A stretch of 64,000 bases of DNA from Micropterix aruncella. Taxonomy: Eukaryota; Arthropoda; Insecta; Lepidoptera; Micropterigidae. Numbering within the stretch: position 1 is the stretch's first letter; every line of letters starts with the position of its first letter. The translations under genes and the position numbers were made by a program. A model generated the notes under the pieces. That model saw only the letters and a list, made by a program, of their open reading frames with translations, ran no database searches and was not told the DNA's origin. Location: the NCBI GenBank assembly GCA_944548615.1, contig OX155965.1:18658201-18722200 (forward strand), read 5' to 3'. This document shows positions 33,365 through 46,986 of the stretch, in pieces.

Positions 33365-33583
33365 ATTACCGGACGCGTCCGCAAGCCGCGGCTTATGGAC
33401 GCGACTGAACAGTATGCACAGTCGTTTGGGACGCGGCTTGCCAGATCTCTATCGGACGTCCGAAGCCTCAAGGTGACGTCCGCGACTGACGTCCGATAAT
33501 GTGCACGACTCAATAGAAATTCATTACACAGATAACCTTTCAGTCGCGTCCATAAGCTGCGGCTTACGGACGCGTCCGATAAT
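33365..33583. mobile_element. CpG-rich MITE with 45-bp TIRs
   Basis: The left arm ATTACCGGACGCGTCCGCAA and the inverted right arm ATTATCGGACGCGTCCGTAA continue for 45 bp with only three differences. The interior repeats GGACGTCCG/GACGTCCG motifs. No coding frame is credible; frames on both strands are shadows of the palindrome. Confidence 0.85.
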
Positions 33584-33869
33584 CCACAGCGCACCAGCTG
33601 CAACAGTGCGCAAAGTGCGACACTCGCGGATTGTCACACGTCGAGCTAATGAGCTGTGTGCAAGCCACAACGGGTTAGAGTGGTTAGGTCAGAGCGAGGT
33701 TGAAGGAGCAGATGATTTTACTGAGAGTATCCCATAGACATGTTGGTTCCAGTAGTTACTCTTGAGACCACACATGAGTCCACGTGGACTGAAATAGAAT
33801 AAATATTATTTTACGAATTTTAGTAGTTTCTATTTAAGTATTTTATTATTCAATTTTCTCACTGTAATT

Positions 33870-34030
33870 TTTCACAAACGCTTCATCCGATTGAGCTGAA
33901 ATATGGCATGCAGGCATCATTTGGTCATGGCAAGAGTTGTAAAGATTGTGGTTGAAATCGGTCCACCAGGGGGCGCGCTAGTCATACTTCAATCTCAAAA
34001 TATTGGACTTAGAGACTTGAAATTCGGTAC
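33870..34030 (+). repeat. Dispersed repeat, copy 2 (partner at 30960-31150)
   Basis: Contains TCCGATTGAGCTGAAATATG, TTTGGTCATGGCAAGAGTTG and GGCGCGCTAGTCATACTTCA, matching the partner in order. Confidence 0.6.
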
Positions 34031-35060
34031 ACAGATGCGTCGTAGGGTCAAAACCATTTTTTTAACTTGGCAATGTTTTTGACATCTCTTCAAAAATTTG
34101 TTTCGTTGTCACTTTCATTAAAAAAACATTTACTCGCAGAGCGCATCTGAATATCATCTATTTTCGTCTTCAAAAAAAAAACAAACTTGCTGAATTCATA
34201 CAGTTGCCAAATTTGACAGATGATTTTACAGCGGAATCAGATTCTGTCAGTAGCAATAAAAGGTTCATAATACACATATAAATTCGGAGTTAAAATAACG
34301 GTAATGCTGTTTGCCTCTCGATCCGCTATGGCATTCTTCAATACCTTTCAAAGAATCACGTTACGCAGCGCGAATAAAAAGTCTTAGAAAATATTATGTA
34401 TTTTAATGGTGCTCTATAAAAAAAAACATTGGCGCGCCCAATTCGATACAATAGAATGGCGATGACTGCAATAGCACACCGCACGCAGTTACATAATTCG
34501 TTTTCAAAAAATACACAGTCACCCGTTTATCAGCTTTAGCACAGTAAGATAACGCTGTCGCTAAACGAAGTTCCACTCATTGGCAACTGTTCTTATCTCG
34601 GAACTTGCAAATTCGCACTTCATCGATAATCAGGTGTATGCTGTTTCAAATATCGGTCACCTTGCTGCTAATTACATGTGATAATAAAATATCTATGAAG
34701 ACAGAGATGCTTAGTGAAAGCATTCAATATATATATATGTATATTGATTGCTTAACTCCATAGTATGTTTTGGCAACCCTTCTGCCCCGTCTACAAGCAA
34801 CTGGCGCCGATAGCATTGTCCGGCGAAACTAAGTGCAATTTATTTGGCCATCTATAATAACACTGATAGTGTTTTCCCAATAATTTAAGCAATACCAACA
34901 ATAATAACATTTAATTATTAGTGCAATCTATCGCATTTATATTTACAGGTTAATTTTTGTATTAGTGACTTATGCGAGCAAATAAGCAACTTATGCGATT
35001 CAAGCCTTTTTTTTTAATTTTAAAAATTCGAAAAAAAAAATAGTATAAAAAGAGTACAGC
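34031..35060. other. AT-rich DNA, no feature recognised
   Basis: No coding frame, TIR or shared repeat was recognised. Confidence 0.5.
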
Positions 35061-35064
35061 GCGT

Positions 35065-35139
35065 TGCGCCATCTAGCGGCAGGTAAAATATCGTGAATGT
35101 TGTATAATCGCGATATTTCACCTACTGCTAGATGGCGCA
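35065..35139. repeat. Imperfect 29-bp inverted repeat
   Basis: TGCGCCATCTAGCGGCAGGT (35065) is reversed at 35120-35139 as CCTACTGCTAGATGGCGCA, and ATATCG pairs with CGATAT further in; the loop is 17 nt. The CATCTAGCGGCAG motif also resembles short fragments at 54550-54600 (GATGGCGCTGC). Confidence 0.75.
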
Positions 35140-36119
35140 TCACGATCAACGTTAATCAATCTTTTTTTCAATTGATAAGATTTACAAATTTGACAAAAAA
35201 AAATATTTTGGTTTCTTCCATTTTTTTTAATCAAAGTCGCTTATATTCTCGTACTGATTCAACCACTGCAAAGATGTCTATATTAATAAAAACTCAGCAT
35301 GTATATTTGCCTGATACACAGAAAAATACGGAGAGAGAGAAAGCCGAACATTAAAGTACGGAATTATTACGTATGGGACCTGTGTACCAAATTAAAAATT
35401 GACATATTTATGTGAATAATATTAAAATAATAAGATTTCGTTTGTTTTTATATGATTATTTTATTCGAAATTGGATACCGTATAAGCCCGTTTAGAAAGC
35501 CATCTATAATGCGCCGCCCTACTGAATACGACGAACGCCGCTGTATCAAACATTAGAGAAGAATGATGAATGTTTGGATCTATGAAGGACAGCTACAGGT
35601 TGTTTTTCATAGTGAAATCCTAGCTGCCAAGTTGTAGTGCAGCTTTAAGCAATTTAATACGCTATATAATCAATGGTAAAAGAAAAAACCCCAGCGCAAG
35701 GATTGAACCAAGTCCGCGTGCAGTAAATTTGACTAATATTTCAACTAATTCGATTGCACAACGCATCCGTTTCGGCGTTGTGAAGTCATATTTAATAATA
35801 TTTCTTTTCGCATATTCTCACGTAGGAAAAGTAGCCAAACCGCGCCTGCGAATGTTCAACAATTTTATTGTGTTTACACTCGGATATATCCGCCGTGCCA
35901 TCGGTAACCACACATACTACATAGTTATTCAGAAATATCGAGCCACTCCTTCTAAGTCGTTTTATTATGGAATCTTCCGATTTTAGAATAGAATAGAATA
36001 GAATAGAATAACTTTATTGTGCTATAAAAACATAACTTAATGAATATTACGCTTGTTTTATAAAAAAGACAATTTATGCACAAATGGCGGACTTATCGCT
36101 ATAGCGATATCTTACAGTC

Positions 36120-36735
36120 AAGATTTTCCTGGTGTATATCGATGGTGGCGAATGGTTTCGTGCAGCTTGGGCCATAAGATCCATTTTGTTCTCGGATCGA
36201 CCCAACTCACAATTCAGCTCCTATTCAGAAGCCTCTTCGTGTGGAAGGCTACCCAGGGTAAGACTCTCGCGCCTCAGGCCTCACGGCTTGTGGATCGGTT
36301 TCTCCTGGAGGTTTTGTGCACCGTTCGGCGACGCTATTCGGTTGTGCACTCCGACTAATTGCTGAAGGAGTCTGGAGACTATGGAAATATACTGTCTCCT
36401 AAGCAGCCGGGGTGGATGTTGACCTGTTGCCATGTGGCACTACGGGCATACATTCAAATTGAATTACCGCTGTATTACAACAGGTAGATGCCGTGCAAGC
36501 GACTTCGGACCCGTAACAAGTCGGGAAGACGGAGGGGAGGTATCCTAAAGATTAATTCCAGACGGAAATATCCTTCCAAAGTGGAAGTCAGGAGGCGAGG
36601 CTGCCCGCTGCGTACCTTTCCCGGTGCCTCGCCGTAAGGCGTTGGTCTCTGACGGGCGAGTGGCGTAACTAGACAGTGGACTGTCTACGCTCACCTCACG
36701 GGAGATAGAAAGATCTAATATCGTTAACACTTCCT
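36120..36735 (+). repeat. GC-rich dispersed repeat, copy 4 (reference orientation)
   Basis: The most complete copy with the 3.6-kb one, with which it aligns over its whole length in inverse orientation: GAATGGTTTCGTGCAGCTTG, TTCAGCTCCTATTCAGAAGC, GTCTGGAGACTATGGAAATA, ACCCGTAACAAGTCGGGAAG and GGTGCCTCGCCGTAAGGCGT. A TAGAA pentamer array (35986-36010) precedes it. A block related to 35930-35985 recurs at 36845-36905, so the repeat seems to sit inside older duplicated DNA. Confidence 0.75.
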
Positions 36736-37333
36736 GAGGTGACGGGTTCGCCCGTTGTAGTTGACAGCCCTAGTTGGTGTATACCGATGACATGCTCTGG
36801 CGTTAAAATCATATTTTCTAACTGTCATTTGCATCTATGTTTCATCCTAGCATTCGGAAAAATCGAACCACTGCTAGGTCGTTTTATTATGGAATTCTAT
36901 GATTTTCCTGACATGCTCTGGTGTTAATATCACATTTTATAAATGTCACTTGCATCATTGTTTCATCCGGCAATTCAGATTATGAATTAGAAATATATTA
37001 TATTTTTGGTCAAAATTATGGTGTTTATGGTGATAATGTATGACACTTAATTTCAAATAATTCCCTGTTATGGTAACAGATTGACAATTTTTACTTTTGA
37101 ATTTATGGGGACCAAAATGTCGTTATGTTTTAGCTAGACGTTCTTGCGAATTTAGAAATAAAATAATTAAAATCCAAGTGTATACACCTCTTAAGGATTT
37201 CATGTTATTTGACCCTAATTAATTATTATTTGTTAAGCTTGTACGCCAGGCTTCGATTTTTTTACTGAGAATATAATACAGCAGGAAATTAATAATCCGA
37301 ACCCAAACTAATCCGAACGCCCTACCTTTCAGA

Positions 37334-37714
37334 ACTGAGAAAAATGTTGGATCGTATTTACGGTTTTATACAGAATAACGATGTTTCAACCGTATTTTTG
37401 TTGAATTACAAGGAATTTTGTTGAAACTCTGGTTAATACTGAAATAACAGTAGGTATACTGTTGATTCAACATGATTCCGACTAAAACCGTACGTATACT
37501 ACTACATGCTGCCCTATTAGAAGCGAAATCCCCAAGGTCGCGACGTAATGAAATAACATTATGTTTTAACATTACGACACGGAAACTACCGTCACGCCAA
37601 CGCCGTTACGCGTCATGTTAATGCATACGTATGGACAACAGTCCGAGTTATATACGAAGTCCTTGTTGAAATATGCATATTTTTCGTGTATTACATCGTT
37701 ATATTTTTCTCAGT
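37334..37714. mobile_element. MITE with CTGAGAAAAAT ends, compact reference copy
   Basis: ACTGAGAAAAATGTTGG at the left and TATATTTTTCTCAGT at the right. At 379 bp it lacks all the insertions seen in the 16.9-kb copy and supplies the empty-site sequences used to define them. Non-coding. Confidence 0.85.
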
Positions 37715-38539
37715 CGAGAAATGAAGAGAGAAAGCATTTTATATGTCGCTGAATTTCTCCCTGCAAACTATAACTTAAGTGTAATAGTTGGGTTTCTGAT
37801 TTAATGTAGTTAAATTTCTTTTTAAATAAATGTCTAATTTTGCAATACCTTTTTTTTTTTTTTAATTGCCTTATTTAAGATCCCGCATACTATAATTCGA
37901 ACTCTTGGTGGGCCCGAACAGGATACAAATGTTTAGTCTTCGGATTATCAAGGCTCTACTGTAGTTTTTTGACATGGTGAATTTACCAGTTATGCCATTC
38001 TTCATCAGTTCGCTCAATTTCTTTCATACGCATAATTTCTTTCATACGCATATTTTCTGTGTATACGCGAAGTTTTTAGTATAAATGGCAGACACCCCAT
38101 TGCCCTCCATAAATCGCCCTCTTACGGGTTTAAATTTAGAAACATGATCTTCCGCCTTCTAATTTGTAGTGTATTACTGGATGAAACTAACTGAGACGAC
38201 TGCCCGACGAGAGTAATGAAGTGTTGCTGCGTAGAGCATCCGAGAAATGTACCGTACGACGGGGCAAGACGGCTTCGTCTCTTTATATTAGGCGTCTTGG
38301 AGCGAATTGCCCTCGGGCGTTGACCCGCTGAACGACTCTCTTCTGCCTATTCTCTTTGGTCTGGTTCCGTTCCCGAGGCGGGGAAGTGTGTATGCGGGCG
38401 CAATCGATAGACCAATATTGACTCGAGGGAAAGCATGGACTCTTGTTTGGACATAGATAAAAAGAAACAATATATGGAGAAATACGTGAGATTTGTCTCT
38501 TTACTATCTAGAGGAAATTGTTGGGTTGAAAGGCCAAGG

Positions 38540-38690
38540 GGACGATCAAGTATTACGTAACGCAATTTTTGATGTTTTTTGAATCTCCCTCCCCCCATGT
38601 AACGCGCCGTAACGTTTTTCTGTACCCCCCCCCCCCCTCCCCTTCCCTCTCCTTAAATGTTACGTAACACCCAAGTGACCATTTTTACCT
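38540..38690. repeat. C-tract block with TTACGTAA motifs
   Basis: ATCAAGTATTACGTAACGCA, a C run of about 13 (38626-38637) and AATGTTACGTAACACC lie within 150 bp. TTACGTAA near a G/C run is the arrangement also seen at 2.9, 4.4 and 31.8 kb. Confidence 0.6.
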
Positions 38691-38775
38691 ACGAGTCACA
38701 ATTATGTTGCGCAAAGTACCGGAAAGTCGCTAAAAACCTTTGTTGCTGTTTTAATCGCATTTGCGGCGATAAATA

Positions 38776-38845
38776 GGCTCTCTAGACGATCAAGCATGCT
38801 TGTCAAGCTTCGGGTCGCGGACTGAGCGGGGATGGTAGGGACTAC
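38776..38845 (+). mobile_element. Solo end of the CTAGACGATCAAGCATGC MITE
   Basis: GGCTCTCTAGACGATCAAGC continues as in the full copies to CGGGTCGCGGACTG, then diverges. The other half of the palindrome is missing. Confidence 0.75.
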
Positions 38846-38952
38846 TTAGCAATGCGCACACTACTCCTAGCGGTTGTGCCCTAGTGGAAAATACATCTTG
38901 AACGCATCTTCTGGAACGGTGTTCGGCCGATTGCAGTGAGATTATACACATA

Positions 38953-39155
38953 ATGGACCCGATTGCGTTTCTTCGTGAACTAAAATAGGAACTTAGTTCA
39001 ACCGAACGAGACAGAGCAATACGTTAGAGCGGAATTTGAAATGAACTGTCGTCGATTTTCCCGCACCAAAACTACCTGTCGAATTTTTAGACGCCCGAAT
39101 AAGTTTGAACACATTTCATGCGGTGTTAGATTTAGCTGTTTTATATTTATTTTTA

Positions 39156-39186
<31 letters not shown>

Positions 39187-39554
39187 ATTCTGGAACCAAA
39201 CAGAACTATATACAATACAATAAAAACATATTTAAAAGTGACAAAAATCCATTAATGTGATTCCGAATATAAAGTATACAAAATGAACGCAATAAAATTT
39301 TATATTGTTTCCGCTTGAGAATGGGGGGAATCAGGATGGGAAGTAAGGTGAAAGGGAGAGACAAAATAGATAAAAATATAATATGTATGTATATAAATAT
39401 ATTTATATTTCATTTTAGGTATGATATTTGGTGGGTAGTTTTAATGCGGAAACGTGACAACCGTTCATTTAACACCGCTCCGACGTACTGCTCTGTCTCG
39501 TTCACACGGACTAATTTCCGATTTTAGTTCAAGAGAAACACAATCGAGCCCAAT
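38953..39554. mobile_element. MITE with TTGGGCTCGATTGCGTTTC ends, copy 3, with an insertion
   Basis: The ends are ATGGACCCGATTGCGTTTCT and, reversed, TTGGGCTCGATTGTGTTTCT. It is nearly twice the length of the other copies because about 270 bp (39145-39415) has been inserted. The insert starts with a TTTTATTTTATTTTTT-type tract like a reversed retroelement tail, and TTTATATTT is found at both junctions. Confidence 0.75.
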
Positions 39555-40464
39555 GTCTTGTTTTAAGAAAATCACACGGACCCATGTCTAGGCAGTAGGG
39601 AGCCTGATGATCCGCTGGAATGCCAAGAATGCGGGATTTTGATTGAATCTACACTTCGGCAATAACATAGTCAATTTAGCTTGTTGAAGTTCTACCGGGG
39701 CGTGGTTTTCCGTTCAGTGTCTTATCTTAACAGCGGTTGTATCACTACTTTATCCATGAGATGGTCATGGAATAGTCCCCGAAATCCTGCTGGATCTTGT
39801 GATTGATCTCCACTTGGGTATTGCCAAGTTGTTGTTACTATTTAATACAATTTCTAGCGAGGCCTTCGACATAACGACTATCACTGATCATGAAGCCACT
39901 CTTAGTTCGTACGTTTTTTTTTTCATTATTTTAGCATGCTTTTCTTCTGTGTAAACAAAGTTTTAGGTAAAAACGGCAGAAGCTCTATTGGGCCCCCAGG
40001 GTTTGTCCCCTTAAGGCAGGCTTCCATTGGGTTTGTAGCTGGACGTAAGTTCCGAGTTGTAAACAACCTGTCTACCAATCATCAAGAGACGCAATTCGCC
40101 GTTAGTGTGCATTTTGAGAAACAGCTTTGACTTGGATTGCCTAAGTAATACATTATTATATCCACTTATATTAGTGTTTACAGGATTTGTCCATCACTAA
40201 TTTAAAAATCTTAAATCGCGTTATGAACTTTTCCAACTTAAAATATTCCATTTTGTTTTCTTTCGTCTGACTGGCTCAGAAAATAAGAAGCATTTTGTAT
40301 ATTCGAATTTTCAGCACGATTAATGCTTTCCGTTCACAGATAAATTCAATATAATACTTCTTCTTCTTCTCAGCGTAACCTATGTTGGCAATCATGGCTA
40401 TTTTAAGTTTATCCACAACCAATGTTCTAATATTCTCCCTTACAGTTAATCCTTCACTGGAGTC
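39555..40464. other. DNA without recognised features
   Basis: No supported gene or repeat. A short frame at 39936-40130 has no recognisable motif. Confidence 0.45.
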
Positions 40465-40867
40465 CGAATTTGATTATTTGAATTCGGACCAATATATTGA
40501 CATCTTATCAAACCGTATGATACGCAAGATCTGTTTCTCCAACGAGGGTTTTTTTCAACAGGATCTCGCCCCATGCCATTCTTCGAAAAAAGTAAACAGT
40601 TTTTACACAGAACCAAATTACTGTACTTGAATGGCCCGGAAACTCCCCCAATCTCAACCCGATCGAAAACCTCTAAGCCATTTGCAAAAAAACAGCTCTC
40701 CAAGATGGATTGTACAACGAAAACCAAGATGATCAGTGCAGTAATTCAAGTCTGGTTTCACGATAACGAACCGAAAGGAAGTTGTCGAAACCTGGTAAAT
40801 TATATGCCTACAAGAGTGAAAGGTGTTATCAACGCAAAATGAGGACATTCTATATTAAAATTAACAA

Positions 40868-42040
<1,173 letters not shown>

Positions 42041-42364
42041 TGTCAAATAAAGCACTTTACGAAGAAAAAATACTCTTTGTTACAATTAATTCGCATGGTA
42101 CTGTACCATTACAAGAGTTTTGCCTTAAAATTATCATTGTGTACATTTTCCCCCAATCCAATGTACACATTAACATTATGTTTTCCAGGATACCGTCGCT
42201 AGTGTGAAACCGATAAAACAGCACACCTATATTTACCATCAATATTAAAAATAGTTCCGGAAAGTGCCCGGTCTACGCCCGCATAATGAGAGTGATGAAA
42301 TCCAGATAAGGCGAACCTGCCACCACCACGGCGGATAGCCGGAAACAAAAAGCCAACGGAAGCG

Positions 42365-42410
42365 ATGAGCGCGGTGTCCGAGCAGCTGCGGCTCTACGCC
42401 GCATGGACAG
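42365..42410 (+). CDS. Weak candidate first exon in a GC-rich island
   Basis: The ATG at 42365 opens MSAVSEQLRLYAAWT plus one base, then the donor GTAATT. Third codon positions are almost all G or C, in contrast to the AT-rich surroundings, and 42245-42420 is not shared with any repeat in the window. An in-frame TGA lies upstream. The L-x-L-Y-x-x-W pattern is reminiscent of the first helix of CH domains, but fifteen residues cannot support a family call. It could be chance. Confidence 0.25.
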
Positions 42411-42738
42411 GTAATTAACCGTGAGATAAAATTTACAGCTAAAAATATATGTATGTTGTAAGTATGCTGAATATGAGCGAACAAAGAGATCTGAACGAGT
42501 GAAAGTGCCTGGCTATAACGTAATGGTTTTATTATTTTTTATGGTGCGATCCTATGTGTGGTTTTCAAGCGGTGTGCCGCGGCGCACTGGTGTGCTGCGA
42601 GTTTTCTGAATGTGCTGCAAGAATTTCTTGGTATGTCGCCAGTGCAGGATTAGCGTATAAGCTAAACAAGTTATAGCCTAGTAGGACCCCCACTTTCTTG
42701 GGGGCCCCAAAAAATGTCAGAGTGAGCAATTGTCATAT

Positions 42739-43044
42739 ATGTACGAGGGTAGATTGAAAAGTTTCCCAGCGGTACTCTATACACTGTCCGTGACCTCTAC
42801 TATTTCGCGCAACTTCACTCGACGATCGGGTAACACGAGATCGATTGTCGACTATTTCCTCATTCGTGGCCGTTTTTGGACGTCCACTGCGTGTCTCACC
42901 CTCGGTGATCGTACGGCCACGTTTGAACGCGCTCACCCAGAAAATGATCGTCGAAAATGAAGGTGTGGAGGTGCCATGAACTTTTTGCAAAATATCTCGC
43001 ATCTCCATCGTCGTTTTCCCATCCATCCAGAAATGTTTAATCAC
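42739..43044 (-). pseudogene. Mariner transposase, N-terminal HTH only (internally deleted)
   Basis: The minus-strand frame reads IKHFWMDGKTTMEMRDILQK, then TIIFWVSAFKRGRTITEGET and RSGRPKTATNEEIVDNRSR: the two helix-turn-helix DNA-binding regions of a mariner transposase. The frame then jumps to unrelated residues and stops. The flank at 42740 (ACGAGGGTAGATTGAAAAGT) looks like a mariner terminal repeat. The whole catalytic domain is missing. A different subfamily from the 12.5- and 55.8-kb copies. Confidence 0.85.
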
Positions 43045-43245
43045 TGCACGAAATTCGATATTTTACATTTTTATATACCAACCATATATACATACATTTT
43101 TATATACCAACCATTTTTATATACCAACATATATACCAACCATCACAAACATTACGCTCGCCATCTCTTGCCCATTCCGGAAACATTTCAATATACATCT
43201 CACGAAGGGCCCCCATATCTCAAATAGGGACTTATCAAGTCTAAG

Positions 43246-43553
43246 GGGCTCTCTACTAGACGATCAAGCATGCTTGACAAGCTTCGCGTCGCGGGCAGGG
43301 AGGGGATCGTAAACCGCAGGAAATATGCAAATATTTTTAAGTCATTTTTACCAAAAATTCCTAATTTTGTAGTTATACCAAGGAGTCGCGCTAATTAGAC
43401 GTAAGTGGTTGATTTAAGACGTGACTCACTGGTATAAAACTACAAAATTAGGCATTTTTCGTAAATATTTTTAAAAAAAATCATATTTCTTGCGGTTTAC
43501 GATCTCTTACCAGCCCGCGACGCGATGCGCATGCTTGATCGTCTAGAGAGTCC
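43246..43553. mobile_element. Palindromic MITE (CTAGACGATCAAGCATGC ends), copy 2
   Basis: The left end GGGGCTCTCTACTAGACGAT and the inverted right end AGGACTCTCTAGACGATCAA are followed by arms of roughly 150 bp (CGCGTCGCGGGC, GATCGTAAACCGCAGGAAAT, CCTAATTTTGTAGTT-TA) facing each other around a short centre. Non-coding. Confidence 0.85.
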
Positions 43554-44479
43554 TTTAAACGGACAACAAAAAAACATGTTTTTGTTTTTTTTTTAAACTT
43601 TAGGTTGCAATTTACTCGTGAATCTTTTGCCTATCGAGTTGTTCCAAGAAAAATTAAAAGATTTTTTAATTCTCCTCTATATGAACTTAAAAAAATCATA
43701 ACAAAATGATTTTATATATTTTTTTACCAGTTTTTTGGGGGCAAAAAACGATTTTATTTCTTTAAATCCTTGAAAAATTATAACTGATGACTTTTAGTTA
43801 TTTTTTTTTTGTTCATCTAGAAACTACACATGTAAAAATGTATATCTTAGTTTACTTTTTTTGTTTCAGGAAAAATGACGCTCGCTATTACCGGCGCAAA
43901 TAGATAGCGTCATTTCTGCAGCGGTAGAAACATTTGCAATTCAATATCTCAAAAATAGTTTTTTTAGTATTGCAAAAAAAAATACTTTTCAAATATTAAG
44001 CAAACTGATATTAAAGATTTATGATCAGATTTCAACTTTGAGTTTTAAAAAAATAATCATGAAAAACATGTATTTTTTGGCCTTCTAAACCAGGCTCCCG
44101 CCTAAATTTAGTTTTTTTTTTAATATATGTCAGAGTTAGATAAACTACATACATTGCTATTTTAGTGTTTACAAGAAACGTCCCCAGTTGGAAAGGACCA
44201 AGCATTGTGCTGACGATAGAAAGCAATTATTATCTGTAGGAATGCGAGTGTTGTTACTATGCATCCCGACCCTCGCTTCGTACGAGCATCACTTAAAATT
44301 CACAAAGTGTATGTTGTTCGGCCTATTCAAAAATACATTCGTTAATCAATGGAATGTAATATGCTACTTAACCTCTTGAACCTAAGCCCTTGCAGTCACA
44401 CGGGTCGGTCGACGAGCGAGCGTCTGCGGTTATGCACTTCTCGATAGATAAAGATGTATTTATTAATATTCGTTTAATT
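43554..44479. other. AT-rich DNA, no feature recognised
   Basis: Long T and A runs only. Short frames on both strands have no recognisable motif. Confidence 0.5.
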
Positions 44480-45009
44480 AACCCCTCAATCGGCGGGTGT
44501 AAATCTTGGCAGTCACGTGTCATTTCTGAGAGTTAAAGGTCAAAAATATAGCACTTTAGAAAAACGATCATAAGAAAGAAACTAATTGATGGATCATGAA
44601 AAGAAGAATTGTACAATGATCGCATTGAAATTTGAAATATAAAATATCAATACCTCATTTTGTAAAACAATTAGATAATTATGAATAATTATTAGAAAGT
44701 TGGAGAACTGAAAAAACTCACTTATTCAGCGATATCGACGTTTTATCTCAAAATACGAAACCCTATCTAGAAATTGTAAACACATTTGTGTACGTTATAT
44801 TACATGCTTTACCAAATCTATTAGTTCGTTTTATTTATTTTCATACATATATCCAAAGAGAAGCTAGGTAATATCCGAAGAGAAGCACAAATCCGAGCAA
44901 TGGCAGCACTCGACTAAGTCCCCCAAAATACAAACAATTATATTAGGGATTCTAGACTGCGAGAAGCACGACTGAATAATCGTACAATACATAATTTATC
45001 CGTCTTTCT
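44480..45009. mobile_element. PiggyBac-like non-autonomous repeat, copy 2
   Basis: Begins TTAACCCCTCAATCGGCGGG and matches 25385-25907 almost base for base to ATCCGTCTTTCT. A few small indels separate them (for example an extra ATCGACGTTTT here). Non-coding. Confidence 0.65.
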
Positions 45010-45111
45010 AAGGAGATATTTCCTACTTTTATATAAGCCATTTCTGGGCTGTATAAGGTGCCGGATGTTGTGATTCGTTTTTGAACTAACGATCATTGCG
45101 CCGCTCATAAA

Positions 45112-46795
45112 GTAAAGTAAAGTAAAGTAAAAGGTATTTATTTCCAATACAACCATACAATTGTGTAGGAATGACAGTAATTAATCTTAAATTAGTTACT
45201 CAATTTAGACAAGAGATGATATACAATATATAGTTTTAAACTTACCAATTTACGAAAAGATAGACTATATGATAACAGTTTACAACAAAACAATTAACGG
45301 TAAATAATATGTATTAGATTAAATGGGTAGATACGATGCTATGTATTTTCAAAATATGTTAAGAAGTCGTTATGGGCATACATGTTGATTTTAAGCAGAT
45401 AGACTCGGATGGATCTCTTGAAAATATCGATGTTTTTAATTTCTTTTAATCTTTCGGGCAATTTATTGAAAAGTTTGAGGCCTAAGTATCGACTAGTCGC
45501 CTGGAACTTGGCAGTACGTGCTACGAACGGTTGGAGATACAGGGTTTTATTCCTGGTGTCATGCCGATGTACTTCCTCGTGGGATATGGCCGAGCTCTTA
45601 TTGCAATAGAATTCGCAAAGAGCTTCTTGAGCAAAAATCGCATATACGGTCAATATCCCTAGTTTTTGGAAGTGTTCACGACATGACTGCCGTGGACCAA
45701 TACCTACTATCGCACGTATGGCTCTTTTCTGGAGAGTGAATACACTGTTGATGTGTGCTGCATTACCCCATAAAAGAATACCATAGCGCAGGTGTGACTC
45801 AACTAGCGCGTAATAGGCCGATATTACTTCAGTTCTCTCCAAACAATTTCTGATGCGTAATAGAGCATAGCAGGCTGACGAAAGTTTTGACTTAACATGC
45901 TCTATATGTAGATTCCATGACATTTTTGCATCCAGATGTAGTCCGAGGAATTTAACTGATTCCGCAAGTTCAACCGGGTAGTTAACTTTTATAGATGATG
46001 TCTTGCTATTAAAATTTAAAATGACAGTTTTAGACATATTTAGAGACATCTTGTTCGCATTAAACCAATCATCAAGTTCACCAAGAGATGTATTGAGATT
46101 GGCAGTGAGCGTATTTATGTTGTCAGCTTCAACTACAGCGCTAGTATCGTCTGCAAATTGGGTGACTTCACATTTAGATAGATTTGGACTCAGGTCATTT
46201 ATGTAAATAATGAAAAGCAACGGTCCAAGAATTGAGCCTTGGGGTACTCCAATATTGACAGTAAGTATTTCGGAAGTTGCTACGGACTCGATTAGATCTC
46301 TGCCAATATTGGCTATTTCTACTTTTTGCATTCTGTTTTGCAGATAAGTCTTGAATAGGTTATTTGCCGTACCTCGGATGCCATAATAGTCTAATTTTGC
46401 AAGTAGAAGATCGGTTTGGACGCAATCAAAGGCTCGACTGAGGTCACAAAAAATGGCAGCCGAATACCTTTTCATATTTAGACATGTATGTATTTGATTG
46501 CAACACTTCAACATTGCCTGTTGGGTCGATTTCTTTTTCATAAAACCAAATTGTGTGTTGCTCAAAATATTATTTTTCTTCAAAAACTCACATATCCTGA
46601 CTTCTATTATTTTTTCTAGAACCTTAGAGAATACGGTCAATAAAGATATGGGTCGATAGTTTCCGATATTATGTATATCACCTTTTTTAAAGACCGGTAC
46701 TATTTTTGCCATTTTATAGCATTCAGGAAAGACACCATTACTTAACGACATATTAAATAATATACTGAGAGGTTTAGATAAAATATCTACCTAGC
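45112..46795 (-). mobile_element. 5'-truncated APE-type non-LTR retrotransposon with open reverse transcriptase
   Basis: The minus-strand frame from about 46790 (ATG at 46751) to 45339 covers the reverse transcriptase and C-terminal tail without a stop. Visible motifs in order: NYRPISLLTVFSKVLEKI; IFCDLSRAFDCVQ (first catalytic Asp); VPQGSILGPLLFIIYINDL; FADDTS (catalytic Asp pair); KFLGLHLD; SHLRYGILLWGNA; and the tail shared with 21363-21590. The endonuclease and ORF1 are absent: the element is cut at motif 0/1 near 46795. Its 3' end is AAATACCTTTTACTTTACTT-type with a pentamer repeat (45112-45132). The intact catalytic boxes suggest recent insertion. Jockey/CR1-like; clade not certain. Confidence 0.93.
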
Positions 46796-46953
46796 GCTAC
46801 CACAGTATACATACAGACAATAGCTTCTCAGAACAAAATTTAAATCGAAGCGAGCGACGTCGAGTCCTAAGGACTACCACAAATCGTAATACGATTACTA
46901 GACATTGGGGTCGATTCTCTAGGCATTTTGACGTACTGCTTTTTCGCGTAGGT

Positions 46954-46986
46954 CTGCTTTTTCGCGTATGATACGCGAAAAAGCAG
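46954..46986. repeat. 16-bp inverted repeat, 1-nt centre, with a direct copy
   Basis: CTGCTTTTTCGCGTAT and its exact inverse are separated by one G. TGCTTTTTCGCGTA also stands directly upstream (46937) in the same orientation, so the unit occurs three times in 50 bp. Confidence 0.9.

Noticed and set aside
33361..33603. Minus-strand 80-codon frame with arginine-rich sequence
   Set aside because: Lies entirely inside the CpG-rich MITE and reads similarly on both strands because of the TIRs.
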